DNA of 43,062 bases, from positions 1 through 43,062 of the forward strand of contig JAKFVU010000016.1 of assembly GCA_021732025.1 (NCBI GenBank). Direction: 5' to 3'. The notes beneath the pieces are model-generated. The model made no database searches, was not told the origin of the DNA, and saw only the letters and a list, made by a program, of their open reading frames with translations. The stretch's first letter is position 1. Each line of letters starts with the position of its first letter. A program made the position numbers and the translations under genes. Below, piece after piece: positions 34,662 through 42,886 of the stretch. The DNA is from Candidatus Obscuribacterales bacterium (GTDB taxonomy: Bacteria; Cyanobacteriota; Vampirovibrionia; Obscuribacterales; Obscuribacteraceae).

Positions 34662-35858
34662 TTAGACAAAGCCGCTGCGTTTCTGGCTTTCTTTTGGACT
34701 AACCCGAATATTGCCTACTCCGAGGCTAATCATTTGATTAGTTACAAGCTCAAAGAAGCGCTCTCTCTCCGGCCCTTTGATGACGGCCTGATGGTGCGCT
34801 TCAGCTAGTGCCACGGGATAGCCCTGACCTTTCTCGACCTGGGTGCGCACGGCTTGCAGGGCAAAGTGAAATAGCTTTTGGTCAGAGAAAACCCACATCG
34901 GCAGTTCTATACGGGCCACTTCACTGACACCGCGCAAATAAACAAAACAACTGCGATCGGCCGCGGGCATCAGTTTTGATACAGAAGCACCACTGGCAAA
35001 AACACTAGAGCGCTGATTGACCGGCAACAGGCGCTCGAAAAGACTACGATCGCTAAGAGGCCAAACTTTCGAACAGGGAAATTCTTCTTCGTTAAGATCA
35101 CCACAGTGCTCACGGCAATGACTGACTTCATAGGGGCAAATTGAAACGCGCAAACAGTTGACTAAATCAGTACTGCGACTATGACTCAAATAGCCAACTA
35201 TAGGTACTTTGGCTTGGCGCAAGCGCACCATCAGCTCTTCTAATCGAGCAAAATAGTTTTCTTGGTAACTGCTGCTCATTTTTTCTACTGACCACGGAAT
35301 GAGCGAACCGTCATACATTGCAAGTGTCGGGCCATCTGCGGCAGCCTGACATGCCGTTTCGGTTAACAACTCTAATTCAAAAAGTCCACGTTCAAGAGAG
35401 ACATACAACTCGTCAATGTGCACTCTTCGCCGGTCTACCAAGGGGTAGAGATCATCGGGACGAGCATGCAACCTCGGCTCGCTGTACAAAAGCGGTGGCA
35501 AAGCTAAACCGTATGATATGCGGGCGACACCGGCATTGAGCAAATAACAATTGTGCACTTCATGGTGGGAGGGCATTATTTGAGAACCATCAACAGCCAC
35601 AACAGTCCATGGATGTCTAGCTGTATCTAAAGCGGCGACCGCTTCACGCTTGCCAATTGGCTCCAGTGGTTTGGCCGTTGGCCAGAGCACCCACGGTGCA
35701 TTTTCAGCTAGCTTGTTGGCAAAATTTTCACTGTTTTTTTCAGCAGCAGAAAAAGCACTAAGAGCACTGGCTAAGACACGCTCATAGTCTTGCTTCTCAA
35801 CGACCGCATCGGCACCAATTTGAGTGACAAGTTGTGAGAGCTTCATGAAGTCGAGCAT
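34662..35858 (-). CDS. nurA: NurA-domain nuclease-like protein
   Basis: The 398-residue protein has the NurA arrangement: a first strand VVAVDGSQIMPSHH carrying the metal-binding Asp, a second catalytic segment LAMYDGSLIPW, then IVGYLSHSRSTDLVN, and a late strand LRGVSEVARIELPMWVF. NurA is a 5'-3' nuclease that works with the HerA helicase in DNA end resection; no HerA gene is present here. ATG 35858 is preferred over a TTG at 35867; there is no good ribosome-binding site. It is divergent from the XRE regulator with about 110 bp between them. The family call is confident; the repair role is inferred from archaeal and bacterial relatives. Confidence 0.82.
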   Translation of the reverse strand: MLDFMKLSQLVTQIGADAVVEKQDYERVLASALSAFSAAEKNSENFANKLAENAPWVLWPTAKPLEPIGKREAVAALDTARHPWTVVAVDGSQIMPSHHEVHNCYLLNAGVARISYGLALPPLLYSEPRLHARPDDLYPLVDRRRVHIDELYVSLERGLFELELLTETACQAAADGPTLAMYDGSLIPWSVEKMSSSYQENYFARLEELMVRLRQAKVPIVGYLSHSRSTDLVNCLRVSICPYEVSHCREHCGDLNEEEFPCSKVWPLSDRSLFERLLPVNQRSSVFASGASVSKLMPAADRSCFVYLRGVSEVARIELPMWVFSDQKLFHFALQAVRTQVEKGQGYPVALAEAHHQAVIKGPERERFFELVTNQMISLGVGNIRVSPKESQKRSGFV

Positions 35859-35901
35859 GGCAAACAATCCAAGCGATGCGCTAATGAGTTATTAAGACAG
35901 A

Positions 35902-35929
35902 AAGACAAAAAATCTTATAGCGCTATACT
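35902..35929 (+). promoter_or_regulatory. candidate promoter of the XRE regulator
   Basis: AAGACA (35902-35907) and TATACT (35924-35929) are spaced 16 bp, about 40 bp before the ATG at 35971. The -10 box is good; the -35 box matches 4 of 6. Confidence 0.4.
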
Positions 35930-35970
35930 TTACTAGAAGGCAAAGATTTTAGTTGGAAAACAAATAGACG

Positions 35971-36441
35971 ATGAACTCGAAAAACGACCGCAAATCTCAA
36001 GATGGCAATCGGTCAAAAGAGCTGCCGCTCACCCTCGCCCGCCGCATCGCCGAATTGCGCGAACGCAAGAACCTGACTGTGCGTGACTTGGCTCAAGACT
36101 CGCGTTTTTCTAAAGAGCGCATCGAAGATATAGAATCAGGCCTTGAGACTTGGCTGTCGTCAACAGACAGACAACTATTAGCAAGAGCCCTGGCTGTCGA
36201 TCCGTATATCATTCAAGAAGTCGAGGCTCGGCCGCGCCTAGAAGAAAGTGAAGACCCTGAGCGCTATGCCGCCATTTTGGCCGATCTTACCGATTCTATT
36301 TTGAAAGGTGTGAAAGAACACGAGTGCCCAAAATGCGGAAATACACTGCGTTGCAGAGTGCAAGAAGGGCTCGATATAGACGAACTACCGGTTTATTTTG
36401 CCAAAGCTTTTTGCCAGAAGTGTCCTTTTATTCTCAAGTAA
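35971..36441 (+). CDS. XRE-type HTH regulator with C-terminal zinc ribbon
   Basis: The 156-residue protein has an XRE helix-turn-helix at about 21-75 (LARRIAELRERKNLTVRDLAQDSRFSKERIEDIESG). A C-terminal zinc ribbon is formed by CPKC and CQKC near 118-152. The combination suggests a DNA-binding regulator with a structural or sensing zinc site. It is divergent from the NurA-like gene and convergent with the ATL/carbonic anhydrase ORF, with 11 bp between the stops. Its targets are unknown; autoregulation of the shared intergenic region is possible. Confidence 0.8.
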   Translation: MNSKNDRKSQDGNRSKELPLTLARRIAELRERKNLTVRDLAQDSRFSKERIEDIESGLETWLSSTDRQLLARALAVDPYIIQEVEARPRLEESEDPERYAAILADLTDSILKGVKEHECPKCGNTLRCRVQEGLDIDELPVYFAKAFCQKCPFILK

Positions 36442-36452
36442 GCTCTTGACAG

Positions 36453-37502
36453 TTACTTCGTCATTAACCGTGCCGGTTGTGGATATTCACCAAGGAAAGT
36501 AATAACTCCGGTTTTTATATCGCGCATCGCACCAACAATTTTCACCTTGCCCGAGAAGACAGCTTCTTTAACTATGGTGCTGTTGCTGAGCATGTCGTTA
36601 GCCGATAACCAAACGTTGGCAATGGCAGACGAATGAACGAGCTGGTCGCCTTTCTCATTAGGGTGACTACGCCGTGCTGCTGCAACAGCTGGTGCGATCT
36701 TGCTCATTATAGTGGGCAAATTACCGGGCAGTAGGGCACCATTGACGGCACTATCTACCGCCGCTTTGACAGCACCACACTCGCTGTGGCCTAAGACTAT
36801 GACAAGTGGAATACCAAGATACTTAACGCCGTATTCAATTGATGCTAACTCTGAAGTAGCACAGACATTGCCGGCCACTCGCACAACAAACAATTCGGCT
36901 AAGCCTTGATCAAAAACCATCTCAACAGGAACTCGCGAATCTGAGCATCCCAACACGATTGCTACAGGTGTTTGACCATTGATAGCAGTCAGTTCACGCT
37001 TAGCAGAGTCGACTTCAAAGTGTTTGGTTTTACCGGATAAATAGCGCTTATTGCCACTCTTTAGTTCTTGCAGCACCTGGTCAGGAGTGGGTTTTGAATA
37101 GGCCGGTAGAACAGTCAGTGAAAGCATGACCGCGAAAGCCAGTATTGCTAAAGAAACAGCTGAGACAAGTCTTTCTGCCCAAAGATACTTTTGCATATCC
37201 AATTTTCCTTCAGAGTTGAACACTATTCCCTCGGCCTCAAGCAAACTTTGTTGTAGGTCTGGCGGCATCTCGGTATTACGAGTGGTGCTGACACCACCGC
37301 TAGAGTTGATCACTCTATGCCAGGGAACATTGCCCGAGTGATATTTTTTGTTAGCCTTATCACTTGAAAGAGCACGCAGAGCCCAGCCCACGCCTTGAGC
37401 ACTGAGGCGTTTCTCAAGCAAGTTAGAAATCAAGCCATAGGTCAGTATGCGGCCACTAGGAATGCCTTTGACAATTTCATAGACTTCAAAATAGACCGAC
37501 AT
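36453..37502 (-). CDS. fused alkyltransferase-like (ATL) domain and beta-carbonic anhydrase, with internal start for the exported anhydrase
   Basis: Residues 1-108 form a complete ATL protein: FEVYEIVKGIPSGRILTYG, VGWALRALSS and PWHRVINSSGG (60-70), where Trp replaces the reactive Cys of the O6-alkylguanine transferase PCHR motif. ATLs flag alkylated DNA for repair. With no stop, the frame continues into a signal-peptide-like segment (about 103-136, AERLVSAVSLAILAFAVMLSL..PAYSK). A beta-carbonic anhydrase follows, with zinc ligands Cys186, Asp188, His239 and Cys242 in CSDSRVP and GHSECGA. Met103 (ATG at 37194-37196) is preceded by GAAGGAAA about 9 nt upstream and would start exactly at a signal peptide, giving a 247-residue exported anhydrase. 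The full fusion is topologically awkward, since ATL needs DNA. Confidence 0.85.
   Translation of the reverse strand: MSVYFEVYEIVKGIPSGRILTYGLISNLLEKRLSAQGVGWALRALSSDKANKKYHSGNVPWHRVINSSGGVSTTRNTEMPPDLQQSLLEAEGIVFNSEGKLDMQKYLWAERLVSAVSLAILAFAVMLSLTVLPAYSKPTPDQVLQELKSGNKRYLSGKTKHFEVDSAKRELTAINGQTPVAIVLGCSDSRVPVEMVFDQGLAELFVVRVAGNVCATSELASIEYGVKYLGIPLVIVLGHSECGAVKAAVDSAVNGALLPGNLPTIMSKIAPAVAAARRSHPNEKGDQLVHSSAIANVWLSANDMLSNSTIVKEAVFSGKVKIVGAMRDIKTGVITFLGEYPQPARLMTK
37194..37213 (-). promoter_or_regulatory. internal ribosome-binding site and ATG of the carbonic anhydrase part
   Basis: On the minus strand GAAGGAAA precedes an in-frame ATG (37196-37194) by about 9 nt. The ATG begins MQKYLWAERLVSAVSLAILA, a basic-poor but otherwise typical signal peptide ending at AYS. 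Position and spacing suit a second translation start within the fusion frame. Confidence 0.5.
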
Positions 37503-37509
37503 CTTTCTT

Positions 37510-38691
37510 CTAGGCTGAAACTGAACGCTTTACAAAACACTGGCGAATAGTTTCATCTAGTCTGCCTTTGAGTTTGTTCAATCTTTCAGATATTTCTAGT
37601 CTGCGTTTTTGCAAGTTGAGCAAATGTTTTCTTCGGTGATCATCTAAAGCATCAGCAAAGAGATCGTTAAGTGCAATTTCTTCGCCTTGGGCCCACCAGA
37701 GATCTTCCACCACTGAACCAATCAAATCGTGTTCAGCTTCATCAAGCATTTGGCTAAACAGACGATACTCATTGCTGAGCATAAACTCAATTGAAGTGCG
37801 AACTTCTTGTCTCAAACTCTGAGCCGCCGATGAAACAATAGTGGCAATCAATTCTTTGTCGAGATTACCGACGCGCAAGTTAAGTTGAGCCAAAGTCTCT
37901 TCTAGTAGATAGCGACGAAAAGCAATTTGATTGAGAAGAAAATCAGGGAAGTATCCGGTGCACACCATGTGCACAATTTCACTGCGCGGAGGAAGTGATG
38001 CCAGAGCGTGGCGACTGCGAACGGAGAGGCCCTGCAAAGTGCTGACAGCGCGGTAATGCTTGTCGATAAGCTCTTTTAAGCCATTCACTACAGCACGGTT
38101 GAGGCCCGGTACTTCAGCATTGCTGCTACCGGTGTTTAGGCTCTTGGCCATCAATTGCATAATTTGACGGCGCAAATAATCAATATTGCCGCCCAACTCT
38201 TCGATCATTTTTACAGCGGTTGATTCGCGCGCATCCAAAATGCCTAAAAGTAAATGCTCTGGGTTGATAAAATTGAGACCGAAGAACAAGGCATACTCAT
38301 AGGCACGGTGCAACGATTGCACTGTCAGATCGCTCAGGCCATAAGCTTTTCTTGTTTCACTAAAGCTTGCAGTGGCGCCACCGGCACCAGTGGCAACCAC
38401 TGGCAGACTGACTGATGGCAAACCAGACGAAAGATCTGGCCGACCAGAAAATGGCAATTCAGATTCAGTTTTACCCTTCACTTGATTTTCCAATTCTTTG
38501 CTGACCGAATCTTCGTCAATTTTCATTGTGGCAAGGGCTTCGTTAGCAACACCACCATATTCAGTAGCTAGGGCTGCCAGAATATGATCGGTACAGATAT
38601 AGTTGTGTTCGAAGTTAATGCACTCATCTAGAGCAAGCTGCAACACTTGCAAAAGCGAATCACTTGAACGCTCAAAAACTGAATCCAACAT
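37510..38691 (-). CDS. Clp N-domain protein without ATPase domains
   Basis: The N terminus carries two ClpA/ClpC-type N-domain repeats: about 12-80 (LQLALDECINFEHNYICTDHILAAL) and about 125-185 (LHRAYEYALFFGLNFINPEHLLLGIL). In ClpC these bind substrates and adaptors. No Walker motif follows. Instead there are about 200 helical residues (IAFRRYLLEETLAQLNLRVGNLDKELIATIVSSA...) ending in a basic coiled-coil-like stretch (RRKHLLNLQKRRLEISERLNKLKGRL). It may be an adaptor or decoy for a Clp protease, or a regulator using the same fold. It lies 7 bp upstream of the ATL/anhydrase ORF on the same strand, suggesting co-transcription. Confidence 0.78.
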   Translation of the reverse strand: MLDSVFERSSDSLLQVLQLALDECINFEHNYICTDHILAALATEYGGVANEALATMKIDEDSVSKELENQVKGKTESELPFSGRPDLSSGLPSVSLPVVATGAGGATASFSETRKAYGLSDLTVQSLHRAYEYALFFGLNFINPEHLLLGILDARESTAVKMIEELGGNIDYLRRQIMQLMAKSLNTGSSNAEVPGLNRAVVNGLKELIDKHYRAVSTLQGLSVRSRHALASLPPRSEIVHMVCTGYFPDFLLNQIAFRRYLLEETLAQLNLRVGNLDKELIATIVSSAAQSLRQEVRTSIEFMLSNEYRLFSQMLDEAEHDLIGSVVEDLWWAQGEEIALNDLFADALDDHRRKHLLNLQKRRLEISERLNKLKGRLDETIRQCFVKRSVSA

Positions 38692-38823
38692 TGGCTAATA
38701 ATCCAAAAAAGGGGACAAACTAAATACAGAGACAAATATATGAGAACAAGAAATCTATTAGAAAATGCTCACGGTTCTAGGCTTATGGGCCTTTCAGCGA
38801 GCATATATAGGATAGCAGCAAAC

Positions 38824-38829
38824 TATAAT
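38824..38829 (+). promoter_or_regulatory. consensus -10 box upstream of surE
   Basis: A perfect TATAAT stands 60 bp before the surE GTG in a 198-bp divergent intergenic region. No good -35 box is found at 16-18 bp. An inverted repeat ATGCTC/GAGCAT (about 38764-38803) lies just upstream and could be an operator. Confidence 0.35.
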
Positions 38830-38889
38830 TTACCCTGAGGCAATAAGCTCTTCAGTTAATAGTTAGAGCCAAATTTATAGAAGGTAGCA

Positions 38890-39687
38890 GTGAGAATTTT
38901 AATATCGAATGACGACGGGGTCTTCGCCCCCGGGCTGGGCACGCTGGCAAGAGCCTTGGCTGCCACTGCCGAGCATGAGGTCTATGTCGTCGCACCGGAC
39001 AGACAACGCAGCGCCACAGGCCACTCTGTCACCCTTCATAAACCATTGAGAGTTGAAGCAGTAGACCTACCAGGCGGCATCAAAGCGGCATGGTCTACAA
39101 CTGGCACACCGTCTGACTGTGTCAAACTCGCTGTCAAGCAGCTACTGCCCGAGCCACCAGATTTGATCATTTCAGGTATAAACTCTGGCCCCAATCTGGG
39201 TTCCGACGTGCTCTATTCAGGAACAGTGGCAGCTGCCATGGAAGGCGCCTTCTCAGGATTTCCAAGTATTGCCGTGAGCGCGCAGAAAAACGCCCAAGTA
39301 GCTTTCAACTTAGCCGCAGAGTTCATTGTCGACTTCCTACGCGTCTTACCTAAGGCTCCGCTGCCTAAGCGGGGCTTATTCAATGTCAACGTACCGGCCT
39401 GCGAGGCCAGCCAGCTCAAGGGTGTGCGAGTTACTGAACTTGGCAAGCGCCAATACAAAGATATATTTGAACGGCGACACGACCCTAATGGCCGCGACTA
39501 TTATTGGTTATCTGGTTGCGCCATAGAAGAAGGTGAGTCAGAGCTATCGGACGTCTGGGCCTTAGCCAATGGCTATATAACCATTTCGCCTGTTTCGTTC
39601 AACATGACCGACCAAAACACTCTGGCCAAGCTTCATGAGATGATGACTGTCAATGAATTCTCCCACCACGTTCGATCTAGCAAATAG
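38890..39687 (+). CDS. surE: 5'/3'-nucleotidase SurE
   Basis: The 265-residue protein begins MRILISNDDGVFAPGLGTLARAL, with the SurE metal-binding Asp pair. It continues with VVAPDRQRSATGHSVTLHKPLRV, STTGTPSDCVKLA and ISGINSGPNLGSDVLYSGTVAAAMEG, all conserved in SurE, a metal-dependent phosphatase acting on nucleoside monophosphates during survival and stationary-phase metabolism. The start is GTG, with AAGGT about 6 nt upstream. It overlaps the next gene by 35 bp in another frame. Confidence 0.95.
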   Translation: MRILISNDDGVFAPGLGTLARALAATAEHEVYVVAPDRQRSATGHSVTLHKPLRVEAVDLPGGIKAAWSTTGTPSDCVKLAVKQLLPEPPDLIISGINSGPNLGSDVLYSGTVAAAMEGAFSGFPSIAVSAQKNAQVAFNLAAEFIVDFLRVLPKAPLPKRGLFNVNVPACEASQLKGVRVTELGKRQYKDIFERRHDPNGRDYYWLSGCAIEEGESELSDVWALANGYITISPVSFNMTDQNTLAKLHEMMTVNEFSHHVRSSK

Positions 39688-40369
39688 CTACCGCGCTTTC
39701 TTCAAAGACCCTGAGTGGCCACTGAAGACAACGATTGGCGGCTTTATCAATTACACAGCTCTGGGCGCCTTTCTTTTCAATCCGGCCTTTACCCCCATTT
39801 GCTTTGTGCTCTGGGCCCTTTCCACCGGATATTTGCTGCGCACACTGAGAGGCAGTGCGGCAGGTGATTTAGAAAAACTTCCCCAATGGAATGACTGGCT
39901 AGACTTGATCATTTCGGGTCTGTCTTGGCTATCGATTGCCGCTGGCTTCTTCTTCTTTGCCTTGTCACTATTTGCCATGAGCCTTCTGCTTGGTGCTGGC
40001 TTCGACATTTCGCATATTTCGAAGCCAAACTTTTTGGTCTGGTCTGAGGCTACATTTTTGGGCTTGTTCTTTATCGGACTAGCTCAGAACTTCTTTCTTA
40101 TGGTGCTAATGGCTAACTTTGCTGAAGAAGAGCGCATGGCCGCTGGATTTGCTTGGCGCAAGACTCTCAATCGCATAGCCAAAGCACCGCTCGAACTTGC
40201 TACTGTTTGGCTAGCGGGTTCTGCTTTGACCGTCATTGCTTTGACAATTCCGCCCATGACCCTGATTGGTGCGTTGTTTACACCGTTTTGCTATTTTCTC
40301 GCTCAAATAATAAGCGCACGAATGATCGGCCAGACCTGGGCCTATATAAATAGAACTGAGAAATCTTAA
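39653..40369 (+). CDS. DUF4013-like multi-pass membrane protein
   Basis: The 238-residue protein has about five or six hydrophobic helices and the DUF4013-type early segment (GFINYTALGAFLFNP...GYLLRTLRGSAAGDLEKLPQWNDW), where the membrane-associated PxWxDW stretch follows the second helix. Function is unknown for the family. The ATG at 39653 lies inside the end of surE, so the two genes overlap by 35 bp and are translationally linked. Confidence 0.75.
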   Translation: MNSPTTFDLANSYRAFFKDPEWPLKTTIGGFINYTALGAFLFNPAFTPICFVLWALSTGYLLRTLRGSAAGDLEKLPQWNDWLDLIISGLSWLSIAAGFFFFALSLFAMSLLLGAGFDISHISKPNFLVWSEATFLGLFFIGLAQNFFLMVLMANFAEEERMAAGFAWRKTLNRIAKAPLELATVWLAGSALTVIALTIPPMTLIGALFTPFCYFLAQIISARMIGQTWAYINRTEKS

Positions 40370-40378
40370 AAGCAAAAA

Positions 40379-41005
40379 CTATCGCTGCACTACGGTCTTT
40401 AGGCGACCTTCGGTGGTCAAGTAGAGCTTTTGTCCAGCGGCTATCTGAGTCGGTGGTGGCACCACTTTAGCGGCCATATAGGGATAGCCCGCCGGGGTCA
40501 CTGTGGCTGTATGACTTAGTTGTTTGATGTAAATGCCAATCCATTTGGTGAAGTTAGAAAACTGGGTGCCACCTTCGTTAGCAAGCTTACCCACTTGTTT
40601 TGCCGCGACATGGGCGTAGTCGAAAGCTTCGTCAACAGTCTCAGGTACCTTCACTGTGATGTTATTGCCACTGCGGCTTACGGCGTAAGGATAGCTAGGT
40701 GCATTTTTCGATGGGGATTTGCCTGATTGTGAGCTTTTGCCCACACTAATAATGCTCGTGTGTTTGACCTCAGGAGTTAGGCTGATATTGGCCGTACCTA
40801 GGCCTGGTATAGACACAGCTAACTTGCGCCCAGAGTTATCTACTTCTTGAATCTTGCTGGCGGCCTTAGTTTTCACCACAGCTCTCTTCGATCTATCAAC
40901 ATTGCCGTTGAGAGTCTCGGGTGACATTGCTGAGACCTGGGCCTGGCCTAGAGCAACGACCAGGAATGATGTAGCTAGCAAAAGGCAAGCTTTATTAATT
41001 CTCAT
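40379..41005 (-). CDS. small secreted hypothetical protein
   Basis: A clear signal peptide (MRINKACLLLATSFLVVALGQAQVSA) leads to a 180-residue mature part with no motif I recognise. It is basic and Ser/Thr-rich, with a segment DEAFDYAHVAAKQVGKLANEGGTQFSNFTKWIGIYIK and a C terminus ending LYLTTEGRLKTVVQR. It is probably periplasmic or surface. It converges on the DUF4013 gene with 9 bp between stops. Confidence 0.65.
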   Translation of the reverse strand: MRINKACLLLATSFLVVALGQAQVSAMSPETLNGNVDRSKRAVVKTKAASKIQEVDNSGRKLAVSIPGLGTANISLTPEVKHTSIISVGKSSQSGKSPSKNAPSYPYAVSRSGNNITVKVPETVDEAFDYAHVAAKQVGKLANEGGTQFSNFTKWIGIYIKQLSHTATVTPAGYPYMAAKVVPPPTQIAAGQKLYLTTEGRLKTVVQR

Positions 41006-41147
41006 AAACCCTCAGAGCGAACGGCTAGAAGTTCTGGAATAACCTCACAAGCCCAAGATTATGTCACAAAGAGGGTTTCACGAAAGCGCTCGTGAATAAT
41101 TTCTTGATAACCTTAGCCCAGAGCCCCTGTCGGGAAGATTTGGCCGC

Positions 41148-41175
41148 TTGACTACTTGCGATTATCAGGTATAGT
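41148..41175 (+). promoter_or_regulatory. candidate sigma-70 promoter of the CNNM/CorC operon
   Basis: TTGACT (41148-41153) and TATAGT (41170-41175) are spaced 16 bp, both 5 of 6 to consensus. The 110-bp leader before the 44-codon ORF contains an inverted repeat GATACGA/TCGTATC (41233-41255) that could form a hairpin. Confidence 0.5.
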
Positions 41176-41289
41176 CGCAGATGATGAACCGATGATGTAG
41201 TGGGTTCTGGGCATAATGCAAAATACCTATGTGATACGATCGAATGGTTCGTATCTAAATGCGCCGATAGAAAAGATTAAACAGTAACG

Positions 41290-41424
41290 ATGGAAGATTC
41301 GCAGAGTAGCAGCAGCAACAATAGTGGCACCGTTAAAGAGTCAGAAGACCCTCTTCCGGGACCTTTAAAACGTTTGCTCAGCGGTTTTGCATACGGTAAA
41401 AAAGGAGACGGACAACGCAGCTAG
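41290..41424 (+). CDS. 44-residue leader or small hydrophilic protein
   Basis: A short frame encodes a Ser/Asn-rich start (MEDSQSSSSNNSGTVKESED) and a basic end (RLLSGFAYGKKGDGQRS), with no membrane helix. It stops 2 bp before the GTG start of the CNNM/CorC gene, which has no close ribosome-binding site of its own; AAAGGAGA lies about 20 nt before that GTG, inside this frame. Translational coupling would explain the layout. It may be a leader peptide or a real small protein; there is no homologue I recognise. Confidence 0.45.
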   Translation: MEDSQSSSSNNSGTVKESEDPLPGPLKRLLSGFAYGKKGDGQRS

Positions 41425-41426
41425 CG

Positions 41427-42863
41427 GTGTCTGGATTTATTTTGTACCAAATTGCTTGGATACCAGTTTTAATTCTCTTCAACGCTTTCTTTGTAGCGGC
41501 TGAAATGGCACTTGTTCGTGTTCGTCGTACGCGAATCGACCAATTGGCCGAGCGCGACAATCTCTTTGCCAAGAAAGTGCAAATTTATTTGCACGACCCA
41601 GAACGCTTTATATCAGCCTGCCAGCTCGGTATTACTATTGCCACCTTGCTCTTGGGTGCGGCCGGCGAAAGTGCTCTAGCAGAAAATATATCTGAATGGA
41701 CTAGACACCTCGGTGTTCAAGCAAGCTTGCCAGAGTCATCGCTGAAAACGCTTTCGCTTTTGTCCTTCGCCTTCGCCTTTACATTGACTGCCTACATTCA
41801 GACCGTGGGCGGCGAATTGTTGCCTAAGATGCTGACCTATAGCCGGGCAGAAACAGTAATTCTCTTTACCGTTTATCCGATGCACTTCTGGTGCCTTATC
41901 ACTTCGCCGTTCTTAGTGGTACTACAAAAGACCACCGAAGTTGTGGTCAAGTTGCTCAAGATCAAAGACCCTCCTTCAATACATTCTGTGCACTCTGAAG
42001 AAGAACTGAAGATGTTGGTTACGGCATCTCATGACGAGGGTGTCTTAGAGCCAGATGAAGAAGAAATGCTACACAGCGTCTTCGACTTCTCAGACACGGT
42101 TGCATCAGAAGTGATGACACCAAGAATCGATTTGGTTTGTGTATCAGCTACAGCCACAATACGTGAGTTTGTTCAAGAAGCTCTACGATGGGGTCACTCA
42201 AGAATTCCTGTCTTCGAAGAAGATATGGACAATATTTTTGGCATGGTACACATCAGAGACGGCCTCAGAGCCATGGTGGAACACAAAGAAAATTCGCACG
42301 TGCGTGAATTTACCCGCAATATATTGATCGTGCCAGAGAACAAGAATCTCAAAGATTTGCTCACCGAGTTTAAACTGACAAAGACTCACATGGCAGTAGT
42401 CATGGACGAGTATGGTGGCACTCAGGGCATCGTTACTCTCGAAGATTTGCTTGAAGAATTGGTCGGCGACATCGCTGATGAGCACGAAGTGGTAGAAGAA
42501 TTTATCCACGAAGAAGCAGATGGCACCTATGTATTAGACGCCAAACTTACTCTTGAAGAGGCAAATGAAAAGCTCGACCTAGAGATAGAAGACGAAGAGT
42601 TCAACACCATCGGTGGTCACGTCTTCGGTTCGTTAGGGCGCGAACCAGTACCAGGCGACGAAATTGAATCTGAGACGTTCGTACTGCGCGTATTAGAATC
42701 AGACCGTCACCGCATTATCAAATTGCGCCTCATTCGCAAAGAAGCCAAAGAAACGAATGCAGAAAGTCGTGACCAACAATCGTCAACACACAGTAGCCTG
42801 AAAAATGGCAACGGCAAGAAGACTACCGAGCAGGGTATGCCTTCTATCAATTCAAATTCTTAG
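41427..42863 (+). CDS. CNNM/CorC-type transporter (hemolysin-related)
   Basis: The 478-residue protein has an N-terminal CNNM (DUF21) membrane domain with four helices (about 1-185, including FFVAAEMALVRVRRTRIDQL and ELLPKM). Paired CBS domains follow at about 215-350 (VMTPRIDLVCV, GHSRIPVFE, THMAVVMDEYGGTQGIVTLEDLLEELVGDI), and a C-terminal CorC/HlyC domain at about 370-445 (FNTIGGHVFGSLGREPVPGDEI). Relatives export or regulate Mg2+ or Co2+. The start is GTG at 41427, coupled to the preceding 44-codon frame. The polar Ser/Asn-rich tail is unremarkable. rsmA follows 23 bp downstream. Confidence 0.92.
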   Translation: MSGFILYQIAWIPVLILFNAFFVAAEMALVRVRRTRIDQLAERDNLFAKKVQIYLHDPERFISACQLGITIATLLLGAAGESALAENISEWTRHLGVQASLPESSLKTLSLLSFAFAFTLTAYIQTVGGELLPKMLTYSRAETVILFTVYPMHFWCLITSPFLVVLQKTTEVVVKLLKIKDPPSIHSVHSEEELKMLVTASHDEGVLEPDEEEMLHSVFDFSDTVASEVMTPRIDLVCVSATATIREFVQEALRWGHSRIPVFEEDMDNIFGMVHIRDGLRAMVEHKENSHVREFTRNILIVPENKNLKDLLTEFKLTKTHMAVVMDEYGGTQGIVTLEDLLEELVGDIADEHEVVEEFIHEEADGTYVLDAKLTLEEANEKLDLEIEDEEFNTIGGHVFGSLGREPVPGDEIESETFVLRVLESDRHRIIKLRLIRKEAKETNAESRDQQSSTHSSLKNGNGKKTTEQGMPSINSNS

Positions 42864-42886
42864 CCATTAAAAACGGAAATATCTAA

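Noticed and set aside
36453..37502. Two genes merged by a frameshift or missed stop
   Set aside because: The reading frame is continuous, the ATL domain ends with the family-like KYLW and the anhydrase signal segment follows directly, so an error is not needed. It was kept as a finding to verify in reads.
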